NCBI GenBank assembly: GCA_965277855.1
Contig: OZ255847.1
Location: forward strand, 6,262,001-6,326,000
Direction: 5' to 3'
DNA length: 64,000 bases
Origin: Bog-105 sp965277855
GTDB lineage: Bacteria > Acidobacteriota > Terriglobia > Bryobacterales > Bryobacteraceae
Of this stretch, positions 26,605 to 34,620 are shown piece after piece (within the stretch, counting starts at the first letter, position 1; every line of letters begins with the position of its first letter). The position numbers and the translations under genes were made by a program. A model generated the notes under the pieces. That model had not been told where the DNA came from. It made no database searches and saw only the letters and a program-made list of their open reading frames with translations.

Positions 26605-27545
26605 TTAGGCGGCGAGTTCCTGATAATCGAAGACGTCGACATGAGTGAGGCCGAGTTGCTGTAGGGCCTGATTCACGCGTGTTTTGTCAGAGGGGCGCGC
26701 CCAAGTGCCGTCGTTGTTCTGCCAGAGCTGATAAAGCTTCTGCTGGAGCCCGGTGTTTTGAACCGAAAAGAGGATTCGGATGTCGTCTCGAAATGACTTA
26801 GTGTTGTGGCCTCGCCGCAAAACCTGAAATCCATATTGCTGGATGAGATGGGAGCGGTGGCGGACGATCCAGCGCGCGAGTATCCGGCTGCAGGGATAGA
26901 CAAATCTCCCGGTCGGAAGCGTGGCAAGGCGCGTGCTTTGGCCTTTCACGTCCTTCAGGACAAGACGCATGATCGAAAGCAGGTTGGTTAAGAATACCAA
27001 GAGCTGCAAGTTGGCGGTTGTACTTTCTGCAAATAACTTCTTGTACTCGTATTCATCAAACAGCTCGCTCACACGGGCAGCTTTATCCAGCGGAGTATTG
27101 CCGGCGCACGCTATCGCCTGCGCTAATTCTTCAATAGTGATGGGAGTTCTGTTGTTCTCATAAAGATCCTGCAGTTTTCGAGGATCGTCCCTACGCAAGT
27201 TGACGAAGGCGCACTGCTGCCGTTCGTAGAAAATCTTCATTTCGGACCGAAACTGATTTTCGAGCCGCAGTTGCTCGGGGTCGTTTGCGCGGTAGGCGGA
27301 GGCACTCATGGCCGCCTGGCGGTTGTTAGCTACGGTGACTTCCCTTACAAGGTCCTCGTTTTTTGTAACAACCACGCGAAGCGGGATCGGGATCTTGTCC
27401 CAGAGTTCCTGGTCAATTGATAATTTTCGACTTGGGTCTCCGGCGAACAGAAAAGAAGTTTTCACCGTTTGACAGCCGTTCAATACGCTCGGCAGCTTAA
27501 GATTTAAACCGGTGCCTTCGCGCTTTTCTCGAGAGTAATGAAATC
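26605..27545 (-). pseudogene. AIPR-type abortive-infection protein, N-terminally truncated
   Basis: The frame contains the AIPR signature VLNGCQTVKTS, then IPLRVVVTKNEDLVREVTVANNRQ and ANDPEQLRLENQFRSE, and a long helical C-terminus. AIPR proteins are phage-resistance factors usually 550-600 aa long; here only about 310 residues are homologous, starting at FHYSREKREG. The open frame extends upstream to 27678, but that part lies antisense to a PIN-domain gene fragment, so it is foreign. The gene has lost its 5' half at a junction near 27545-27580 and is probably inactive. Confidence 0.7.
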
Positions 27546-27575
27546 CGCGTGCAGGCGCTTGTACAGAGACATGAC

Positions 27576-27770
27576 TTTTTGGCCAGTCGGGCTTGGCGAG
27601 CTTACCGGAAACAGAGAGGAAAGCGGGACCGGATCTTAGCGGACTTTCTGGTGGAAGCGCATGCCCAGGAGCAGGCAACGCGCTTGCTATCGCGCGACCG
27701 GGGCTTTTATCGGACGCTTTTCCCGTCGCTCGATGTTCGTGATCCGAGCGGCCGGCGAACCAAACACTGA
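27576..27770 (+). pseudogene. VapC-type PIN-domain toxin, C-terminal fragment
   Basis: The frame encodes AWRAYRKQRGKRDRILADFL, then AQEQATRLLSRDRGFYRTLF, which is the conserved C-terminal end of VapC PIN ribonucleases: ADFLxxAHA with its acidic residue, and LLSRDRGFYR. The N-terminal PIN half with the first catalytic aspartate is missing, and no vapB antitoxin gene precedes it. It starts at the same junction where the AIPR gene ends, on the opposite strand. Confidence 0.72.
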
Positions 27771-27841
27771 CGCGCGAAGTAACTGACGTTCAAAAGCATT
27801 TGCGGGTTGACAGCGAAGTGTGACATTCTTGCCTAAGCAAA

Positions 27842-29050
27842 ATGCCGTCCGAGATGCTGGGAGTTCTGAATCGCCGGCGGGCTATCGCTTCGGCGCTGGC
27901 GGCGGTTAGCGTAAACGCGCCGATCTCCGCAAAAGACAGCCTGAAAATCACCAAGGTTGAAACCTTTCTGGTGAAGCCGCGCTGGCTGTTTTTGAAGATC
28001 CATACCAACGCGGGAATTACCGGTTTGGGAGAGCCCATCACCGAGGGGCGGGCGCTTACTTGTGCCGAGGCGGTGAAAGAAATTGAGCCGTATCTGGTGG
28101 GAAAAGATCCTCGGCCGGTCGGGAAACACTGGCAGGCGATTTACCGGCACGCCTTCTACCGCGGCGGCCCGATTCTGACGAGTGCGTTGAGCGGCATCGA
28201 TCAGGCGCTGTGGGATATCAAGGGGAAGGCGCTTGGCGTCCCGGTGTATGAATTGCTAGGAGGCCCGCTGCGCGATCGGGTGCGGGTGTATGCGCATGCC
28301 AGCACGCCGGAACAGATGAAGGCGCTGCAGAAACAAGGGTTCACGGCATTTAAGACCGGCGTCGCTAAGGATAAAAGACGGCCCAACCGATACATCGAGA
28401 CGCAAGCCGACATTGAGTATGCGGCGGAGAAGTTTGCCGGGCTGCGGCAGGCGATGGGTAAAGAGGTGGACATCGCCATCGACTTTCATGGCGCGGTGAG
28501 TCCGGCGACGGCCAAGCTTTTGATCAAAGCATATGAGCCGTATCAGCCGATGTTCATCGAGGAGCCGTGCCAGGCGCAGAATCACGATGTAATGGCGGAC
28601 ATTGCGCGGGGCACCTTTCTGCCGATTGCCACAGGCGAGCGGGTATTCACCAAGTGGGGATTTCGGGAAGTGCTCGAGAAGAAAGCTGCGACGGTGCTGC
28701 AGCCCGATCTGTGTCATGCGGGCGGAATCACGGAAGTGCGGCTGATAGCGGGCATGGCGGAAGCGTATTACGCCGATATCGCGCCGCACAATCCGCTGGG
28801 GCCGATCTCGCTGGCGGCGGGCGTGCAACTGGCGGCGAGTATTCCGAATTTCCTGTGCCAGGAACAAGTGTCGCTCGGCGAAGGCTATTTGAAGCAGCCG
28901 TTCCGGGTACGGGAAGGCTTCCTGGAGTTGCCTACCGGGCCCGGTTTGGGAATCGAACTGGATGAAGATGCGCTGGCGAGCAAGATCGGCCATGATTGGC
29001 GCAATCCGGAAGCGTACGATCCGGAGGACCAATCGGTAGTCGACTGGTAA
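27842..29050 (+). CDS. dgoD: D-galactonate dehydratase family protein
   Basis: A 402-aa enolase-superfamily enzyme of the mandelate racemase group. All key residues line up with E. coli DgoD at a constant offset of 31: Asp214, Glu240 and Glu266 (metal ligands, in DFHG, FIEEP and GERVF) and His216 and His316 (catalytic, in DFHG and APHNPLG). The reaction is D-galactonate to 2-dehydro-3-deoxygalactonate. A Tat-like N-terminal leader (NRRRAIASALAAVSVNA) extends beyond the E. coli protein and suggests export, which is unusual. Other sugar-acid dehydratases remain possible. It precedes a TonB receptor gene by 37 bp. Confidence 0.9.
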   Translation: MPSEMLGVLNRRRAIASALAAVSVNAPISAKDSLKITKVETFLVKPRWLFLKIHTNAGITGLGEPITEGRALTCAEAVKEIEPYLVGKDPRPVGKHWQAIYRHAFYRGGPILTSALSGIDQALWDIKGKALGVPVYELLGGPLRDRVRVYAHASTPEQMKALQKQGFTAFKTGVAKDKRRPNRYIETQADIEYAAEKFAGLRQAMGKEVDIAIDFHGAVSPATAKLLIKAYEPYQPMFIEEPCQAQNHDVMADIARGTFLPIATGERVFTKWGFREVLEKKAATVLQPDLCHAGGITEVRLIAGMAEAYYADIAPHNPLGPISLAAGVQLAASIPNFLCQEQVSLGEGYLKQPFRVREGFLELPTGPGLGIELDEDALASKIGHDWRNPEAYDPEDQSVVDW

Positions 29051-29087
29051 TTCGAAGTTTTCTGATGAGGCAGCAAGGAGGGTTTCT

Positions 29088-32000
29088 ATGTGGAAATGCT
29101 TACCGGTTGTTGCGGGACTGCTAGTTATTTCGGGCGTGCGCTGTTTGGCGCAAGTGGCCACGGCGGAATTGACGGGGACGATACTCGACGCATCGGGCGC
29201 GGGGGTAGTCGGTGCGCAAATTACGGCGACAGAACTGGCGACCAACCAGGCGCACAATACGCTGAGCGACAAGAGCGGCGTATATGTTTTGACGCTGTTG
29301 CCGCCGGGTGATTACCGGCTTGAAGTGGAGGCGGCGGGCTTTCGCAAAGTCGTCCAGACAGGCGTGGCGTTACAGATTAACCAGCAGGCAAAAGTAGATT
29401 TGACGCTCGAAGTCGGACAGGTCAGCGAAACGATGCAAGTGACGGGGCAAGCTCCGCTGCTCGAATCGGAGTCATCGTCACTGGGCACGGTGGTGAATCA
29501 GAAGCTGGTGAATGAGCTGCCGCTGAATGGCCGGAATTTTATTCAGCTGGCGACGTTGAGTCCGGGTGTGAATGGGGTTGGTTTTTCTGCGAGCGGAACG
29601 ATTATGAGCGGAACGCGGCCCGATGACCGGCGTCCGGCGACGGAGATTTTTTCGAACGGCAATCGCGAGGGCTCGAATAATTTTTTGTACGACGGGATCG
29701 ATGATAACGAGCGGTTGACGCTCTCGATCGTGCTGCGTCCGGCGGTGGAAGCAGTGCGTGAATTCAAGATCCAGACCAACCTCTACAGTGCCGACATCGG
29801 GCGGAACTCCGGGGCGGTGGTCGATGTGATTACTAAGGCCGGTACGAATCAGGTGCACGGGAGCGTGTTCGAATTTTTGCGCAACTCGGCGATGGACTCG
29901 CGGAACTTTTTCAATCCGCATGGTACGACGTTTCCCAGTTTGCGCTTGAATCAGTTTGGCGGCTCCTTGGGCGGTCCGGTGGTAGTTCCAAGAGTTTATA
30001 ACGGCAAGGACAAGACGTTCTTCTTCGTCGATTACGAAGGATACCGGCGCACTTCGCAACAGCTGCTACTCGGGAATGTGCCGACGCTCAAAATGCGCAG
30101 CGGTGATTTCAGCGAGACGTCGGCGATTTACGATCCGCTGACCACGCGGACGAATCCGAATGGATCGGGGTTCATCCGCGACCGCTTTGCCGGGAACCAG
30201 ATTCTGCCGAGCCGTTGGGATCCGATTGCGGCCAAGATGATCAATGCCTATCCGATGCCGACCGCGCCGGGGCGGTTCAACAACTACTTGTCTAACCAGG
30301 TGCAGAACCAGCAATGGAACCAGGGTGACGTGCGGGTGGACCACCAGCTTTCACCGAAGGACAGTTTCTTTGCGCGTTATTCCATTCAGAACACAACGAC
30401 GATTGTGCCGAGCACTTATCCGCAGACAACGATTCCGGGAATTTCGACTCCAGTGGATCTGTCGGATGAGGCTTCGTTTGCGGGCACGTCTTTCCAGCCA
30501 GCGCAGCATGCGGTGGCGAGTTATGCGCGAATCATCAGCCCCACTCTGGTGAATGAATTCCGCGCCGGCTTTAATCGTTACCGGCTGGACTACACGGCCG
30601 ATCAGTTTGCGCCCAATGCGCAGCTCGGGAACAAGCTGGGCGTGCCGAACGCGAATGTGACGCCGCAGGAGCAGAATCTGCCGATTTTTTCTCCGGCGAA
30701 TTATCTGGGCATCGGGCAGACACGATCGCTGCCGTTATTCCGGCGCGAGAACACGTTTGAGGAAGTGGACAATGTGACGTACACGGTAGGAAAGCACACG
30801 CTCAAATGGGGCGCGGATTTCCGGCGGCGGCAGTTGACAATCTATCAGACGAATCAGGGAAACGGGCGGTTCAACTTCTCGCCGGCGTTTACCGATTCGC
30901 GGCAGCCGGCGGGCGCAGGCGGCGATTCGATGGCGAGTTTCTTGCTGGGCGATCCGACGCTGATCGCGCACGACTACACGCAGAACTGGCCGGGAGAACG
31001 AGGCAATGAGCTGGGATTGTTTGTCGCCGACGACTGGCGCGTTACCCGTAAGCTGACGCTGAATATTGGTTTGCGATGGGATTACTTCAGTCCGTACTCG
31101 GAGGTTTCGAATCGCTGGGCTAATTTCAATTTAGAAACGGGAAAAATCGACATTGCCGGCCGGAACGGTGTCGACCAGTACGCAAATGTGGAGCCCTATT
31201 ACAAGAACTTCGGTCCGCGTTTTGGCTTTGCGTATCAGGTAGCGGAACACACGGTCTTTCGCGGCGGGTTTGGGGTGTTCTACAACCCCACTGGCAGTGA
31301 AGGCGGCAGTTTGCGGCTGTTCCGGCAGCTGCCCTTTGGATCGACGATCAGTATTTCGCCGGGCGATATTTTCGTGGGGCAGACGGTGAGTCAGGGGTTT
31401 CCGCCGTTGCAGCCGGTGAACTATGCGTTAGCGGATGCGCCAACGGGAGCGATGTTCGCGGTGGATCATGGATTCCGGCCTTCGTATGCGGAACAGTTCA
31501 ATGCGACGCTCGAACATGAGATCAGCCCGCTGGCGCTGTTGATTCGAACGGCGTTCGTGGGCAATCTCGGGAAGCACTTATACAACAACTGGAACGCCAA
31601 TCAGGCGATTCCGGGAGCGACCTCGCTCAACACGCGGCGGCCACTGTATTCGATCGATCCCAATGTGAGTGATGTGACCTATTTCGCGACCGACGGATTG
31701 AGTGACTATTACGCTTTTCAGTTGACCGCGGATAAGCGTTTTGGAAAAGGAGTAAGCGCGCTGCTGGCGTACACGTGGTCCCATGCCATCGATGATGTGC
31801 CGCTGGAATTTGGAGGCGGCGCGGCGGGACCGCAGCCGCAGGACCCTCGGAACATCTTTGCAGAGCGCGGAAATTCGATTATCGATTTGCGCCACCGGCT
31901 TACCCTAAGTTATTTGTGGGAGCTGCCGTTCGGGAAAGGCAAAGCTTTCTTGAATCGTGGGGGTGTTGTGAACTGGGTGCTGGGCGGATGGCAGACGAAC

Positions 32001-32414
32001 GGAATTTTGACGGTGCAATCCGGATTGCCGTTTTCGCCCGTGCTGCAAACCTCAACGACGAATACCGGAACGGGCAGCCGGCCGAATGTGGTCGGGTCAG
32101 TGAACTACCCGAAGACGCTGCAGCACTGGTTCGATCCCAGCGCGTTCGCCAGTCCGGCGCCCTACACGTATGGCAATGCCGGGCGGGATATTTTGGTGGG
32201 GCCTGGACGCACGAATTGGGATATGTCGCTGTTCAAGAATTTTGTGATTCGCGAGCAAACTATGTTCGAGTTTCGGGCCGAGGCTTTCAATGTGTTTAAC
32301 CATCCGCAGTTCGGATTGCCGAATCCGACAATTGGGAATGCGCAAGCGGGCGCGATTACCAGTACGGTAGGAAATCCGCGGCAGTTGCAATTGGCTTTGC
32401 GGTTTCAATTTTGA
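29088..32414 (+). CDS. TonB-dependent receptor, Oar-like, with carboxypeptidase-regulatory domain
   Basis: The 1108-aa product follows AAGGAGG at 29075-29081. It has a signal peptide (LPVVAGLLVISGVRCLAQ), a carboxypeptidase regulatory-like beta-sandwich at about residues 25-110 (ELTGTILDASGAGVVGAQIT), a plug (LNGRNFIQLATLSPGV; GAVVDVITKAGTNQVHGSVF) and a long beta-barrel ending in aromatic LALRFQF. This is the Oar-like TonB receptor type abundant in Acidobacteria. It imports large substrates across the outer membrane with TonB energy. The substrate is unknown; the adjacent dgoD gene suggests sugars, by inference. Confidence 0.92.
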   Translation: MWKCLPVVAGLLVISGVRCLAQVATAELTGTILDASGAGVVGAQITATELATNQAHNTLSDKSGVYVLTLLPPGDYRLEVEAAGFRKVVQTGVALQINQQAKVDLTLEVGQVSETMQVTGQAPLLESESSSLGTVVNQKLVNELPLNGRNFIQLATLSPGVNGVGFSASGTIMSGTRPDDRRPATEIFSNGNREGSNNFLYDGIDDNERLTLSIVLRPAVEAVREFKIQTNLYSADIGRNSGAVVDVITKAGTNQVHGSVFEFLRNSAMDSRNFFNPHGTTFPSLRLNQFGGSLGGPVVVPRVYNGKDKTFFFVDYEGYRRTSQQLLLGNVPTLKMRSGDFSETSAIYDPLTTRTNPNGSGFIRDRFAGNQILPSRWDPIAAKMINAYPMPTAPGRFNNYLSNQVQNQQWNQGDVRVDHQLSPKDSFFARYSIQNTTTIVPSTYPQTTIPGISTPVDLSDEASFAGTSFQPAQHAVASYARIISPTLVNEFRAGFNRYRLDYTADQFAPNAQLGNKLGVPNANVTPQEQNLPIFSPANYLGIGQTRSLPLFRRENTFEEVDNVTYTVGKHTLKWGADFRRRQLTIYQTNQGNGRFNFSPAFTDSRQPAGAGGDSMASFLLGDPTLIAHDYTQNWPGERGNELGLFVADDWRVTRKLTLNIGLRWDYFSPYSEVSNRWANFNLETGKIDIAGRNGVDQYANVEPYYKNFGPRFGFAYQVAEHTVFRGGFGVFYNPTGSEGGSLRLFRQLPFGSTISISPGDIFVGQTVSQGFPPLQPVNYALADAPTGAMFAVDHGFRPSYAEQFNATLEHEISPLALLIRTAFVGNLGKHLYNNWNANQAIPGATSLNTRRPLYSIDPNVSDVTYFATDGLSDYYAFQLTADKRFGKGVSALLAYTWSHAIDDVPLEFGGGAAGPQPQDPRNIFAERGNSIIDLRHRLTLSYLWELPFGKGKAFLNRGGVVNWVLGGWQTNGILTVQSGLPFSPVLQTSTTNTGTGSRPNVVGSVNYPKTLQHWFDPSAFASPAPYTYGNAGRDILVGPGRTNWDMSLFKNFVIREQTMFEFRAEAFNVFNHPQFGLPNPTIGNAQAGAITSTVGNPRQLQLALRFQF

Positions 32415-32537
32415 ATGGGGCTGATTGCGGCCACCGGGTTAGGCCAAATGCTCATCGTAAATGCAGTGTAAACATCCTGTAAAAACCGAGTTGACCACCT
32501 TCCCATTCCCCTGCAACTGATTTACGCTCGGTCTGTC

Positions 32538-32559
32538 TGCAAGCGATTCAATGCTTGCA
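32538..32559. promoter_or_regulatory. Perfect inverted repeat upstream of the TIGR03118 gene
   Basis: TGCAAGC, an 8-nt spacer and GCTTGCA lie 17 bp before the start codon at 32576. It could be an operator or a hairpin in the leader. No protein is assigned to it. Confidence 0.4.
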
Positions 32560-32575
32560 CAGTTAGGAAATCAGA

Positions 32576-33691
32576 ATGCAATTTACACATACATCAAGCT
32601 CAGTTTGTATGAGCTTCAAGGTCTTGTCGCTCGCAGCGCTGCTGGCCGCCGGCAGCCAGGCTCAACACTACACTCGCACCGATCTGGTTTCGAACGTCCC
32701 GGGCGTCGCCAGCGTTACCGACCCGAATCTGGTGAACGCCTGGGGATTATCCCGCTCGTCCACCGGTCCCTGGTGGGTTGCCGATAACGGCAGTGCGAAA
32801 TCGACACTCTACTCGGGCGCCGGCAGCAAAGTTCCGCTGACTGTACCTGTACCCGGCTTTCCTACCGGCACTGTTTTCAACGGTACCTCGGACTTCAAGC
32901 TCCCGAATGGAACGCCGGCCGCTTTTCTTTTTGCATCGGAAGACGGCACTGTCTCGGCGTGGTCTCCGGGCGCTCCCAGCGCTCAAGCCATGATCAGTAA
33001 AGCGGGCGCCGTTTACAAAGGTCTCGCGATTGCTGCGATTGCAGGCACGAACTATCTCTTCGCCACGGATTTCCATGGCGGCGCGATCGATGTATTCGAT
33101 TCCTCATTTCACTTGATCAAAACGTATGGCGACAGATTCAGAGCCGGATGCGAGGGCGCTATAACGTCCGAAGCGGCAGCAGAGAACGAAGGGCTGTCAC
33201 GCTCTTTCGATCTCGTTCCTTTCAACGTCCAGAACATCGGCGGCAACCTTTATGTCACGTTCGCAAAGCAGGATGCTCAAAAACATGATGAGGTGCATGG
33301 GGCCGGTCTCGGACTTGTGGCTGCCTTCACGCCGAGTGGTCAGCTGCTAAAAGTCTTTCGTCACGGTTCGTGGCTCAATGCGCCGTGGGGAGTCACCTTG
33401 GCGCCGGGCGATTTCGGTTACTTCAGCCACACCCTACTGGTCGGCCAATTCGGCAGCGGTCAGATTGGCGCATACAACCTCGAAAGCGGCAGATTTGCGG
33501 GGCTACTTGAAGATCCAAGCGGCAATCCCATCGCCATCGACGGCCTGTGGGCGATCAGCTTCGGTAATGGCCAGGCTGCCGGTCCCGCCAATACGCTTTA
33601 CTTCGCCGCCGGTCCCAACGGCGAAGCGAACGGCCTCTTCGGTACATTGACCGCCGTTCCTGCGGATCAGCTATTAGGCAACGGCAAGTAA
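32576..33691 (+). CDS. TIGR03118 family secreted protein
   Basis: The 371-aa product has the hallmarks of TIGR03118: TDPNLVNAWGLSRSSTGPWW, VADNGSAKSTLY, FLFASEDGTVSAWSPG, then APWGVTLAPGDFGYF and IDGLWAISFGNG. It is predicted to form a beta-propeller outside the cytoplasm. I use the ATG at 32576, preceded by TTAGGAAA; the ATG at 32609 would give a neater signal peptide (FKVLSLAALLAAGSQA). Residues about 183-212 (DRFRAGCEGAITSEAAAENE onward) look longer than the corresponding loop I recall in relatives and may be an insertion. Function unknown. Confidence 0.87.
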   Translation: MQFTHTSSSVCMSFKVLSLAALLAAGSQAQHYTRTDLVSNVPGVASVTDPNLVNAWGLSRSSTGPWWVADNGSAKSTLYSGAGSKVPLTVPVPGFPTGTVFNGTSDFKLPNGTPAAFLFASEDGTVSAWSPGAPSAQAMISKAGAVYKGLAIAAIAGTNYLFATDFHGGAIDVFDSSFHLIKTYGDRFRAGCEGAITSEAAAENEGLSRSFDLVPFNVQNIGGNLYVTFAKQDAQKHDEVHGAGLGLVAAFTPSGQLLKVFRHGSWLNAPWGVTLAPGDFGYFSHTLLVGQFGSGQIGAYNLESGRFAGLLEDPSGNPIAIDGLWAISFGNGQAAGPANTLYFAAGPNGEANGLFGTLTAVPADQLLGNGK

Positions 33692-33772
33692 CATACCCAT
33701 GTTGGTAGACACTCGTCCCAGTTGGCCTTCCGGTTTCAGTTTTGAAAATGTCGAGCTATAGACTGAAACCGG

Positions 33773-34543
33773 ATGGTACCGGGGGAGAAGCGGCTTTGGA
33801 TCGAACAGCAACTGGCGGAGTATGACAGAAGTTTGCGGCGGCGTTATGGGCCGGATATGGCGGCGGCTGGGCATTGTCTGCTTCTGGGGCGACATTACGC
33901 CGAGTCGCCGCACATTTATTTCAGTCTGAACCCGGGATTTGCCAGAGATGGATCGCCGCTGGATCCTAGCTCGGCGGGAGATGCCAATGTTCCGTTCGCC
34001 AACTCGGCCGAGCTTCGCAGGCAGTATGTATACCTGCACAACTGCCAGCGGTTCTTCGGTTCGCATCCTTCGTTGAACACATGGATCAATGCGCAAGTGA
34101 CGAGCGCGTTTCTGGTGCCGTGGAGGACGCGCAATACAAGTGAACTTTATTTGCTGAACCGGAAGACCGAAGGGCGTCTCTTCGGGTATGCTCGCGCACT
34201 GGTCAGGGGGATCATCGGGCATCACAGGGCGCAGCTGCTGATTGCGGCGGGAAAGAGTTCGCTCGCGTTACTCAACGATTTAGGAGTGCCCGAAAGGCCG
34301 CTTCGGGTGGACCGCTATCTTGGCCCGGGCGGCAGCTATCAATGGTCGCGCTGTGAGGCGGAGGTGGATGGCTCACGCCTCACGATTCTCCAGATCCCAC
34401 ATTTTTCACGCGCGAACTCGCCGACGAAATTACGGGAGCTGGGAGTGTGGTTGACGGACGAGCTGGAGCGGTTTGGCGATGAGCGCCGGGTTGGGCCAGT
34501 CCCAAGAACGAACAGCAGCGCTCTACAAGCGGACGCTCCCTGA
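33773..34543 (+). CDS. Hypothetical protein, possible uracil-DNA-glycosylase-like fold
   Basis: 256 aa with no signal peptide. Three segments resemble UDG-superfamily motifs: IYFSLNPGF (like the motif A G-x-NPG loop), LIAAGKSSLALL (a beta strand plus helix), and IPHFSRANSPTKLRELGVWL near the C-terminus (where UDGs have HPS and a leucine loop). A central ATSAFLVPWR-like segment (TSAFLVPWRTRNTSE) would fit the family substrate strand. This is inference from pattern only; I do not recognise a named family. The C-terminal 25 residues are low-complexity. Confidence 0.55.
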   Translation: MVPGEKRLWIEQQLAEYDRSLRRRYGPDMAAAGHCLLLGRHYAESPHIYFSLNPGFARDGSPLDPSSAGDANVPFANSAELRRQYVYLHNCQRFFGSHPSLNTWINAQVTSAFLVPWRTRNTSELYLLNRKTEGRLFGYARALVRGIIGHHRAQLLIAAGKSSLALLNDLGVPERPLRVDRYLGPGGSYQWSRCEAEVDGSRLTILQIPHFSRANSPTKLRELGVWLTDELERFGDERRVGPVPRTNSSALQADAP

Positions 34544-34620
34544 ACCTGGACGTCGCGCAAACAAGGGTCCGCCGTGTCCGATGGGGTGGCCCCTAATTTG
34601 CCTCCAGTAACCTAGCGACT

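Noticed and set aside
28256..29272. A 338-aa open frame on the minus strand opposite dgoD
   Set aside because: It is antisense to a gene with fully matching DgoD active-site residues, is rich in Arg/His/Pro and has no recognisable domain.
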